A program made the translations under genes and the position numbers. A DNA stretch of 64,000 bases from Manihot esculenta (lineage: Eukaryota > Streptophyta > Magnoliopsida > Malpighiales > Euphorbiaceae), in contig NC_035173.2 of the NCBI RefSeq assembly GCF_001659605.2, positions 16,237,003 to 16,301,002 on the forward strand. Reading direction: 5' to 3'. The notes beneath the pieces are model-generated. The model did not search any database. It saw only the letters and a program-made list of their open reading frames with translations, and was not told where the DNA came from. Positions 11,172-20,960 of this stretch are shown here, piece after piece. Numbering within the stretch: the stretch's first letter is position 1; every line of letters starts with the position of its first letter.

Positions 11172-12887
11172 AGACCCATCCCGGAAGCCACTCCTGTGCA
11201 AACTGAAGTCCCCCCTGCGCAAAGAGCTGATCCGAAAGTAAGTTTCCACATTCCACCTCCTTTTCCCAAGAGATTTGAAAGAACACAAAAAGAAAAAGAA
11301 GAAAAGGAGATTCTTGACACTTTCAGAAAAGTGCAAATCAATATACCTCTGCTAGATGCTGTTAAGCAGATTCCCAGGTACGCTAAATTTCTGAAAGAAC
11401 TTTGCACTAATAGAAGGAAGCTTGCGGAAAGAGAAAAAGTAAGTGTAGGTGAGGTAGTGACTGCTGTTATCAAAAGAGAACTCCCTACCAAATGCAAGGA
11501 CAAAGGTATGTTTGCTATCTCTTGCAAGATTGGGAATGTCGGTATAAAGAAAGCCATGTGTGATCTTGGTGCATCTATCAATGTCATGCCTCTCTCCATC
11601 TATAAGTCTCTCAATGCATGTGCACTAAAAGAAACAAGAGTTGTGATACAATTGGCTGATAGATCTGTGGTATACCCCATAGGTGTTCTTGAAGATGTGT
11701 TAGTCCAAGTAGATGAACTTGTCTTTCCTACTGATTTTTATGTGATTGACACTACGGAAGATAGTTGCAATACTAGTTCTGACATTCTTCTTGGACGTCC
11801 ATTCTTGAGTACTGCTAGAACTAAAATTGATGTTCATGATGGTACTCTTACCATGGAGTTTGAAGGGGAGGTAATCAAGTACAATGTTTATGATGCCATG
11901 AAATATCCTCATGATATGTCCCCTGTTTATGGTCTTGATATTATTGATTGTTTGAGCCAAGATGTGTTTAATGAAAATCAAGATTTTGTTTTAGATGATG
12001 ATCTTTGCAGGATTGAAAACCTGAAACTAAAAGAAACAATCTACAGCATTCAACAAGTTGAGATCAAGCAGACAGAAGATCTTCAGCTGCCGAACATAGC
12101 CCACTTTCGGCCGCCGAACTCCACTGACCTTCAGACACCACCTTCTGTCGCACCACCTCAGGAAAACATTGCGCGGAAAGAAGACATTCTTCGACCGCCG
12201 AACATCTTTCGGCCGCCGAACCTCACTGACTTGCGGAAGCCGAATCCATCGCCAAAGCTCATTCCGCAAACTGAAGAACTTCGGCCGCCGAACCCAGAAC
12301 CTTTTCGGCCGCCGAACCTCTCCCAGCAGCCCCCATCGCAGGCAAGCTCTTCTAATCCATCTTTGCAACAACCTTCAGATCTAAAACTTCTTCCAGACCA
12401 TCTAAAATACATGTATTTGGGAGCAAACGAGACACTACCAGTAATAGTGTCCAATGAATTAAGCCAACAAGAAGAAGCAAGCCTCTTGAAAGTACTACAG
12501 AAACACAAAGGAGCCATAGGATGGACTATTGATGACATAAAGGGTATTTCTCCCTCCACCTGCATGCATAGAATTCACATGGAGGATGAGTGCAAGCCAG
12601 TCAGAGATGCTCAAAGAAGACTAAACCCACCTATGATGGAGGTAGTGAAAAAAGAGATAGTCAAGCTCCTTGATGCAGGCATCATATACCCAATCTCTGA
12701 TAGCAAATGGGTGAGCCCTGTACATGTGGTTCCAAAGAAAACTGGAGTTACCATTATTCCAAATGCTGAAGGGGAAATTGTCCCCACTAGAGTCCAGAAT
12801 GGATGGAGGGTATGCATGGACTATAGGAAGCTTAATGCTGCAACAAGGAAGGACACTTCCCACTACCTTTCATTGATCAGATGCTAG
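11172..12887 (+). pseudogene. A1 protease and start of reverse transcriptase
   Basis: Same frame as gag. The aspartic protease has CDLGASINVMPLS and a downstream DILLGRPFL. A linker rich in Arg-Pro-Pro-Asn follows (about 12080-12320), then RT fingers with HRIHMEDECKPVRD and [13 protein letters not shown] one-base deletion near 12853 moves the rest of RT into another frame, where it continues from about 12854. The linker repeats are exact 13-bp dyads at DNA level (12106-12118, 12208-12220, 12280-12292, 12304-12316). Confidence 0.9.
12095..12320 (+). repeat. RPPN-coding dyad repeats in A1 linker
   Basis: Four exact copies of TTCGGCCGCCGAA, plus decayed ones near 12082 and 12190, are read as Phe/Leu-Arg-Pro-Pro-Asn in the linker between protease and RT. 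The DNA palindrome itself is kept, not just the peptide. Confidence 0.85.
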
Positions 12888-13975
12888 AAAGGCTTGCAGG
12901 TAAATCTCACTATTGTTGTCTTGATGGTTATTCAGGTTTTTACCAAATCCCAGTTGCTCCAGAGGACCAAGAGAAGACTACCTTCACTTGTCCTTTTGGC
13001 ACTTTTGCCTTTAGAAGAATGCCATTTGGACTATGCAATGCACCTGCCACTTTTCAACGATGCATGATGAGCATATTTTCTGACTATGTGCGTAAGTCAA
13101 TTGAGGTATTTATGGATGACTTCACTGTTCATGGAAATTCTTTTGATGAATGCCTTACCAATTTAGAAAAGATCTTGCAAAGATGCATTGAGACTAACCT
13201 TGTGCTTAATTATGAAAAATGTCATTTTATGGTTAATCAAGGTATGGTCTTAGGACATGTTGTTTCAGCAAAGGGCATTGAAGTGGACAAAGCTAAGGTG
13301 GATACCATCAAAAATCTACCTTACCCCACAAACGTTAAAGACATTCGATCATTCCTTGGCCACGCAGGATTCTATAGAAGATTCATCAAGGATTTCTCAA
13401 AAATCACTTTGCCATTATGCAGATTACTCCAACAAGATGTAACATTTGATTTTGATGCAGATTGCAAAAAGGCGTTTGATTTGATTAATGAATTGCTTGT
13501 GACTGCCCCAATTATTCAAGGGCCTGATTGGAACTTACCATTTGAAATCATGTGTGATGCAAGCAATTATGCAGTAGGAGCAGTCTTGGGGCAACGTGTG
13601 GGAAACTCCCCCCATGTCATTCACTATGCCTCTCGCACATTGAATTCTGCACAAAGCAACTATACAACAACTGAAAAAGAACTCTTGGCAATTGTATTTG
13701 CTTTGGAAAAGTTCAGACCATATCTTTTGGGAATAAAAGTCATTGTCTATTCTGACCATGCAGCCTTGCGATACTTGATCAAGAAAAAAGAAGCAAAACC
13801 AAGGCTCATTAGGTGGATTCTACTTCTACAAGAATTTGATCTTGAGATAAGAGACAAGAAGGGCAAAGAAAACCTTGTGGCAGACCACCTCAGCCGACTT
13901 CCATATAGTTCTACACCACGCCCAGTCAAAGAAGAGTTCCCAGACGAACATCTGTTCGTCACTCACTCTGCCTAA
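12881..13975 (+). pseudogene. A1 reverse transcriptase (palm/thumb) and RNase H
   Basis: Continues RT after the frameshift: [31 protein letters not shown] and the catalytic box [10 protein letters not shown]. RNase H follows with [32 protein letters not shown] and [11 protein letters not shown], then VADHLSRLP. It stops at 13973-13975 after a short tail. In complete relatives the integrase would follow directly; here the frame ends and low-complexity pyrimidine-rich DNA begins. Confidence 0.9.
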
Positions 13976-15044
13976 AGTTATCATGCCATGCACACCACAC
14001 CCCAGGGAAGTACTCAGTTTCTTTTGTTCTCTTCTCTCTTCTTCTCTTCTCCTCTTCTCTCTTCTTTTACATTGAGGACAATGCATGATTTAAGTGTGGG
14101 GGTGCATATCTCTTCTCTTTTCTTCTTCTTTTCCTTCTTCTTCCCCCCTTCTTTTCTGCGATTTCTCATGCTTTCAGATTGCAAAATTTTTTCTTTTTCC
14201 TTTCAGTTTTAAGCTAATTAGCCACAGTTAAATTTTAATTCGTTTTTGCTTTCAATAAAACACACACAACCACAACCTTCTTCTTCTTTTTGTTTTGCTC
14301 TACTCAAACTGATGAACTATGTTGGATAAGTCTTTCTTTCCATGACCCCATTGATGTGAAAACTCTTTAAACTTATGTTGAATCAATTGCAGTGAGTTGT
14401 ATTCATGTTTGAGAATTGCCTTTTGAATTGAATCTTTGAGTTTGCCATGGTGAAAAATGTATTGATGACCCTCAATTGATTGAGAATAAATTAAAATTGT
14501 GTGAATGAACTTAATGTGACTTGATTTAGCAATTGGTGTTGATTTGCCCAAATCATTGAGAGAAAGAAAATTCAGCAAAGGCAAAGCCCTCAAAAGCACA
14601 AAATAAGAAAATATTCCAATGGTCAAAAAGACTATGAAAAGAGCTAGTAGCCACTTGGAAAGGTGATCAACTGAGTAACTGGGGGTGGGTATCACAAATA
14701 TGTACCTTCACGTCAAAAGGTTGGTGATCTTTTCAAGCAAAATCAAAGTGCAAAAAGCCTGAATAAAGTACTTCAAGGTAAGGGCAAGTCAATCCAAAAG
14801 CCAGAAAAAGTCTTAACATAATGTGCATGTCTCTCTTGAGGAAAATAAATCCTAGCCATGGTAAGCAAAGGGAAACAAGGAAAGGAGGTAAGTAATCTTC
14901 ATGCATATATTCTTCACTGCAATGATTCAAAATAGGTGTCTTGAGTATGAGCTTAAGTGGAAATAAGGATCTAGAGCAAGGGAAGCTTATTTGACTATGT
15001 TTATTTGCTTGAGGACAAGCAAAAGCTTAAGTGTGGGGGTATTT
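13976..15044 (+). other. A1 non-coding 3' region with duplicated purine-tract motif
   Basis: No integrase or other domain found. It contains CT-rich runs (14020-14070 and 14110-14155). The motif TTGAGGACAA...TTAAGTGTGGGGGT occurs twice, at 14072-14103 and 15010-15041; the second copy is the polypurine tract abutting the 3' LTR. The stretch between the two copies holds no long plus-strand frame. Confidence 0.75.
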
Positions 15045-16806
15045 GATAGAGCATAATTTAGTCCATATTTTCATGATCTTATTGATGTTTATTTGCACCT
15101 ATTCTACCTAATTTTGTGGTTTTAATCATGTTTTGCAAGTATTAGGTGTGAAGAAACAATTTGGAGAAAATGCTCTTAAAAGTGCCAAAAGAAGCCAAAA
15201 TTAGAGAAGCAACCTTCGGAGGCAACTTTCGGAAGCCAAAACTCAGTCACCTTCGGCGGCAACCTTCGGCGGCCGAATGAGGACTCCAGAGACGAAAGTC
15301 GACCACCTTTGGCGGCACCTTCGGCCGCCGAACCTTGTGTCCAGAGCTGAAAGTCCAGCCTCCGAAACTCAACTTAGGCAGCCGAAAATGCGCTCTATTG
15401 CACTCTTTCCTTGTTCAGGAAGCCATATCCCAAGTTGCCATATTTGAGAGGCCAAATAAGGAAAATATCTTGAGATCCAAATTTTCAAGATTCACATTCA
15501 AATATTGGATCTCAAGATCAAGCTTATTAAGGAAGCCAAATCCAAAGATCACATGTTTCCCACTTCATTCAAGTTTCCAAAGAAGGCTCCACCTTCCTCA
15601 TTAGTGCATGGATAATCTCTTGGACTTAATGTACAACATCTTGAGGATCTTGGACAGCTATGAAAAGACCAAAGTGCCCCCACTTGCCTTCCATCACATG
15701 CAACTCGTTTTTGCCCTCATACATGCACAAAGAAGGCACATGCAACACCAAGGGCACTTTGGACAGCCTCTAAAAGTCTCCTGGACTTCCATGAAACCCT
15801 AGGCAGCCTCTCAAGACATATTTAAAGGCTCCAAGAAGACAAGAAGACAGCTTTTGGACTCTCCCAAATTTCGGCAAGGCTCCAAGCCTCTCTCTCCACC
15901 TTAGTTCTTCATCTTTGCTTTCTTTTCTTTTATTTTCTATTTGGTTCAGCCATGAGTGGCTGAAACCCTTCTCTCTAGTTGAAGTTTGGTTGAAACTAAG
16001 GTTGTTTAAAGGGTTGTGAGATCTGAACAGAAACTATTGTCTTTGATTTTATTCAATATTCATGTAATTGTGCTTTGATTCCAAGATTGCTTTGTTGTTT
16101 TGATCAAATTGGCCACTTGATTCTTAATTGCAAAGTTAATTAATTGTTGATTAGGATATTTGTTAGTCCGTAATTGCTGGAAATATTCTGATCTAAGAAC
16201 ACTTGGTGTAAAAACCCAAGGAATTGCATGATCTAACATCATCTCATGCGTTTGAGTAGTTAGGGTTTGGATCTTTCTTGTTCTTCATGCAATTGGCAAT
16301 TGTTTTGATGCCTATGGCCCAAGGACGTTCCTTGGCAATTTGTTGATTAGTAATTGATTAGAGGACGTTCCCTAATCAGTTTGTTCATAAGGAAAGACAT
16401 GGTGGTGAGAAGCGTCTTCCACCCCCATAATCAACCTATTGAATCAATCAAGATAACCATGTTTCAATGATCAACCCAAACAACCAAAGTGGATCCATAT
16501 CTTCAACTAGACTTTTCTCATATTGATTTCCTCTTTAGTTTTAATTACTTGCTGTTTTAATTGCTTTCAATAGTTGTTAATCAAATCATCTCAAAACCCC
16601 CCTTTTTACTTTTCTTGCACTTGTTTCTATTTCTCTTGATTACTTGCCTTCAACTGTGTTTTCAATTAGTCTTATTGATCTTGATTGAGATAAATAAATA
16701 GGTAATCAATTCTCTGTGGATACGATCCTTCACCACTGTCTACAGTTGTAAATTGTAGGTAACCAAGAAGGTTATATTTGACCGGCTTCGACAACAACTC
16801 CTGTCA
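15045..16806 (+). repeat. A1 3' LTR
   Basis: A 1762-bp LTR, TGATAGAGCA to CTCCTGTCA. A TATA-like TATTTAAAG lies at 15818-15826. The dyad module sits upstream of it at 15209-15385. The 3' part matches 8713-9573 with few differences. Confidence 0.92.
15209..15385. repeat. Dyad module in A1 LTR
   Basis: Exact TTCGGCGGCCGAA at 15265-15277 and TTCGGCCGCCGAA at 15320-15332, with half sites TTCGGCGGCA and the companion words CCAGAGACGAAAGTC and CCAGAGCTGAAAGTCC. The same dyads and companion words occur in the chromovirus LTRs (CCAGAGCCGAAAGTC near 7617). Confidence 0.82.
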
Positions 16807-18346
16807 GCACTAGAGCTGATGGACCTTCACCCCTGAAACCCGCTGAAGAAGAGGTTGCCCCTCTCCCTCTACCTCTGCCACTAGCCTGAGTCGCGGCTGG
16901 AGCTACTGGCTGAGCCACACTACCCGAAGCTGTTTGCTGGGACTGTGCCACAAAAGCTGCTCTAGGACACTCCCGTGCCACGTGTCCCTCCTGCCCACAT
17001 CTGAAGCAGGCTGTCGTCCCAAACCGACATACTCCCTTGTGCGGCTTCCCACACTTCATACATACTACATTGTCTACACTTGAGCTCGAGCCACTTCCTA
17101 ATCCCAGACCTGACTTGATATTGTTCTAGAACTTGTTCTTCTTTGACTTTTTGGTGGTATTGCTCCACCTCTTACTGTCTGAACTCAAAGAAGAAGGGTC
17201 TAACCTTCCCCCACCTGGGGTCTTAGAACCAGAAGGCTGTGCCACTGACTGCTTAACTTTTCCTTCGATTATTGCACTAGCCTCCATTCTCCGGACCATA
17301 TCCACTATGGCATGGAAACTTTCCCTCTCTGCTGACTGGATTAAGGAGGAATATCTGGAATAAAGCCTCATGATATACCTCCTAGCCTTCTTCTGATCTG
17401 TATCCAGATTTTGCCCAGCAAACGGAAACAGCTCCAAAAACCTATCTGTATACTCATCCACACTCATCTCCTCCGTCTGCCTCAACTGCTCAAATTCAAT
17501 CATCTTCAACTCCCTTGAACTGTCAGGGAAAGCCCATCCTGCAAACTCATTAGCAAACTCCTCCCATGATAGGCTATCCACCCTCGGGTTCACATAGTTT
17601 TTAAACCACTCTCGGGCCTTCTTGCACTTCAGTGTGAACCTAGCAATCTGAATGGCTCTACTGTCATCCGCTCCTAACTCATCTGTTATCATCTTGACTA
17701 TCCTAAGGTACTCAAACGGATCATCACCTGTTTCATACTTAGGAGCATCCAACTTCAAATAGTCAGTCATCTTGACCTTGCTCCCTCCAGATGAGCTAGG
17801 TTTAGGTGCTTGGGTTTCTGGGACCATAGGTTCTGCTGGTGGTGGAGGAGGTGCAACATTCCCCAGATTAGGGTTTGCTGTACCTGGAAAGAAAGATGGG
17901 GGTGGGTACATATGGTACTGTAAGTATGGTGGGTAGAAAGGTGGGTATGGCATGTGAGAAGGGTAAGGGTTAAAGCTGGGGTAATCCGATGTAGCTCCCA
18001 TCGAATACCCGGGATTCTGGTTAAAGGGTGGGTATTGGGGTGGTTGAACAAACCCCGAGGCCTGAGTTCCTCCCTGAGACTCTCCCATGCCCTCTTCAGA
18101 TATGCTCACACCAAGACTGCCATCCCTCCTCTGATCCACATCCATATCATCCCCTACATCTTCGGACACTCCACCTTGAACTGTTCCTCTTCTGCTCACA
18201 TCAAAAGACCTTCTAGGGTCCCTTGACGCTTTCTCCCTGCTAGACCTGCAGGACATTGCCCTAGGCAATGCAGGAGGACGGGCATCCATGCCCTCATGTT
18301 GAGGTGGTACTCCAGTCAATCGTGCAGATCGACGAGTTCCTCTCAT
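16807..18346 (-). pseudogene. T2 gag (truncated by A1)
   Basis: The ATG at 18346 corresponds to the [10 protein letters not shown] start of T1 and T3. The Pro/Tyr-rich N-terminus, gag core and CCHC knuckle ([14 protein letters not shown]) are present. A TAG at 17126-17128 replaces the tryptophan codon found in T1 and T3. The frame then continues through the knuckle and the Gly/Arg-rich stretch until it is cut at 16807 by the A1 LTR. Protease, RT and integrase are not in the window. Confidence 0.87.
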
Positions 18347-18593
18347 CTTGCTTACTGAAAAACAGCACACATCACATAAAACATTAGCATCATATGGTTC
18401 ATGTGAAAACACATGAACCCGCATCACATACATAGCATATCATCAATGCACATGCATAAAATCATGGCATTTCACATCAATAATCAAGACAGGACTCTAC
18501 ATCCTATCCTAGTGGACATGATTTTCCTATTGTGCTTGCCCTTCTATAACCTCTATGAGCTCGACACTCTCTTGGTCCGACCATATGAACCTA

Positions 18594-18607
18594 GGGCTTT
18601 GATACCA
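18594..18607 (-). other. T2 primer binding site (initiator Met tRNA)
   Basis: Minus strand reads TGGTATCAAAGCCC, three bases inside the 5' LTR. Confidence 0.8.
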
Positions 18608-19246
18608 ATCTGTAACGACCCGAAAACCGGACCGCTACCGGTGCTAGGATCCAGATCGGCATAAGGCCGCCGGGACCGTAGCAAGCCTAACATACATCCT
18701 GTATACCTATTAAATCCCATACATGATCAAACATATACATAAAACATTAAACTTTTTCATCTCATTTACCAAGCTTAACCTGTGCATGCACAACTCATAA
18801 GCATAAAACCCCACATTGGAGCCCTCATCAAATGCTCCAATAGGGCAACATATCATACATTAAGCTTGGTTTACATAAACATCAATAAATCATTTCCTTA
18901 AAAGATCATGTAGCAAAAAGGGATTAACCAACATACTAGGGTCAAGCATAACTCTAAACCTCAATAAACATCATTACATTATGTTACAATACTATACTTT
19001 ACATTACAATGTCTTTCTCATGTCCACAGCTAACTATTACATACAACATAACTTTACTCTTGTTGACTTTCTGATCTATCCTGTACCTGCAAACCTGGTG
19101 GATTAAGGGAATGGGGTGAGCTACTAGAGCCCAGTGAGCAGAATAGTAAAAACATTATATTAAAGATTCATGCTTTCATGGAATGCATCATATCACAGAC
19201 AAATCACCTTAAGGATGAACTTGTCACCAATAGCCCTCTACATTTC

Positions 19247-19400
19247 CATTAGTGCTAGAACGTAGAATAGGTCCTGGTCTTTCTCTTACATAACATATCA
19301 TAACATTCCAAGATGCCAGGGACGTAGAATGGGTCTTCCTGGACTTTCTCTTACATAGTGCCAGGGACGTAGAATGGGTCTTCCTGGACTTCCATACCAT
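19247..19400. repeat. Three-copy tandem repeat in T2 LTR
   Basis: Copies of a unit with GACGTAGAATGGGTCTTCC and CTTTCTCTTACAT, matching the arrays in T1 and T3. Confidence 0.75.
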
Positions 19401-19797
19401 ATCATCATCACATCATATCATACCATATGAGGGCTAATGGATCACTCAATGTTCATCCACATCAACAACATAATATGCAATGCAATATATTCGTGGATTC
19501 TAATGCAAACAACCTAATATATCTCATGGCATTCATGATGCGTGAATCATGCTAAAATTTTCATTATTTTCTTGAAAACATAAAGAGTCATTCTACTCAC
19601 CTCAGGCTAGCTCTAACAAGACATTGAAGCAGCTATCTCACTGCTGGGGTCCTCGGTTCCTCGGGTCCGAACCTACACAGGTGGACTCAAATGAGGGACC
19701 AAACATACATGAACATGACTCTAAACTACTCTCCAAAAACCCCCCTAAAACACCTTAAAACGATCATAGAAAACATGCAAAGGAAGGCTGAACAGGG

Positions 19798-20045
19798 CAC
19801 TTTCGGCGACAGGTTCGGCGGCCAAAAGTCCCTGCAGAGCCGAAACTCAGCCACTTTCGGCGGCACCTTCGACGGCTGAAAGTGGTTCGAGAGACGAAAC
19901 TCATGTATGTTCGGCGGCACCTTCGGCGGCCGAATCTTCCCTCCAGAGCCGAAAGTCCACTTTCGGGGGCAGGGTTCGGCAGCCAAAAGCTTGCCTCCAC
20001 AGGCAGGTTCGGCGGCCGAAAGTCCTTCGGCTGCCGAACCTGAGT
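19798..20045. repeat. Dyad cluster in T2 LTR, downstream of TATA
   Basis: Mix of exact TTCGGCGGCCGAA, a centre-T copy and diverged half sites. More decayed than in T1 or T3. Confidence 0.78.
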
Positions 20046-20567
20046 TCTTCCAAATGGCAGAACTCAACCTCTACATGCACAATTTGCCTCCCAAACCATT
20101 CAAACATGCATTTAGCTATTCTACAACATGCATACACAAGCAAATAAGCATTTAGGGGTCTCAAACTATCCTAAACCCCAACACAAACACATAAAGCAAC
20201 TCAAACATCATACATTACCCAAAAACTCAACATTTACCCTAACAACAAACAACTAACTTACACATGCATTTCTACCCCATAAACTTCATAAAGCTTGTTT
20301 AAAACATGAAATGAGCTAAGGATCTACTCTTACCTCTTGAAGACCGAGAGGGGAGGCGATCTAAACTTGGAGATGGGAGAAATCTAGCTCCTTGGGTCTC
20401 CAAGCTCCAAAACTTGATCTTAGCTCCAAAACTCTTCAAAACCAAGTTAGAACTCATCAAAACTTGAAAGATTTAAGGAAAATCATTAAAACCAACCATG
20501 GGAGAGCATGGACTCACCATTGGCCGAAAATAGGGGAGAAAGCTCGCCCATTTTCGGCCATGGGTCC

Positions 20568-20575
20568 TTTTATAG
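20568..20575 (-). promoter_or_regulatory. TATA box of T2 LTR
   Basis: TATAAAAG on the minus strand, at the position equivalent to those of T1 and T3. Confidence 0.68.
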
Positions 20576-20589
20576 GTGGCTAGACAGGC

Positions 20590-20785
20590 CACCTTCGAAA
20601 GCCGAAGGCGACTCCAAAACGCATGCATGTTCGGCGGCCAAACATGAGGTTCGGCGGCCGAACATGAGCCACATTCGGAAGCCTAACGTGCCCCCCTAAA
20701 CTATCCCACGTTCGGCGGCCGAACTTGAGGTTCGGCGGCCGAACTTGAGGTTCGGTGGCCGAACTTGAGGTTCGGCGGCCGAACC
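20590..20785. repeat. Dyad cluster in T2 LTR, upstream of TATA
   Basis: Near 20706-20785 it becomes a local tandem array: about four copies of GAACTTGAGGTTCGGCGGCC, one with TTCGGTGGCC. It is longer than the equivalent cluster in T1 or T3. Confidence 0.8.
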
Positions 20786-20960
20786 TGGAAATGCCTCCAT
20801 GGTCTTTTTCATTTAAAACCCAATTTCTTTCTTACTCAAAACCATGAAATACACGAAAATATTTTATAAAAACATGATTTTACCCTTCTAGAGGTTTCCG
20901 ACATCCGAGATCCTACCGGACGGTAGGAATTCCGATACCGGAGTCTAGCCGGGTATTACA

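Larger units (their letters stand above)
8713..16806 (+). mobile_element. A1: Athila-like Ty3/gypsy element lacking integrase
   Basis: Plus-strand element: 5' LTR remnant (8713-9573), Asp-tRNA-type primer site, gag, protease, RT, RNase H, a non-coding 3' region, polypurine tract and a full 3' LTR (15045-16806). The gag type and primer site indicate the Athila side of the gypsy superfamily. No integrase is seen between RNase H (ends 13975) and the 3' LTR, so this copy could only have moved with integrase from elsewhere, or lost it afterwards. It is inserted in T2 gag, whose sequence resumes at 16807. T1 interrupts its 5' LTR. Confidence 0.88.
16807..20960 (-). mobile_element. T2: chromovirus of the T1 family, 5' part only
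   Basis: Minus-strand 5' LTR (18611-20960), primer site and gag down to 16807, where A1 is inserted. The rest of T2 would lie left of A1 and T1, outside the window. Gag and LTR are clearly related to, but more diverged from, T1 and T3. T2 itself is inserted in R1, whose antisense gene resumes at 20961. Confidence 0.88.
18611..20960 (-). repeat. T2 5' LTR
   Basis: A 2350-bp LTR with the same termini as T1 (TGTAATACCC to GGTCGTTACA in sense). It carries the three-copy tandem repeat (about 19247-19400), dyad clusters at 19798-20045 and 20590-20785, and a TATA box at 20568-20575. Confidence 0.9.

Noticed and set aside
13988..14212. Plus-strand Ser/Phe/Leu-rich frame after A1 RNase H
   Set aside because: Low-complexity CT-rich DNA gives such a frame by composition alone. 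Not an envelope-like gene.
15209..15385. CRISPR array
   Set aside because: Short palindromic repeats are present but irregularly spaced, without uniform spacers, and in plant LTRs. No cas genes; eukaryotic context.
1..20960. T1 and T2 as two halves of one chromovirus split by A1
   Set aside because: T1 has its own 5' LTR and primer site at 6763-8712 and its own complete gag, so it is a separate element. T2 has a separate gag and LTR.
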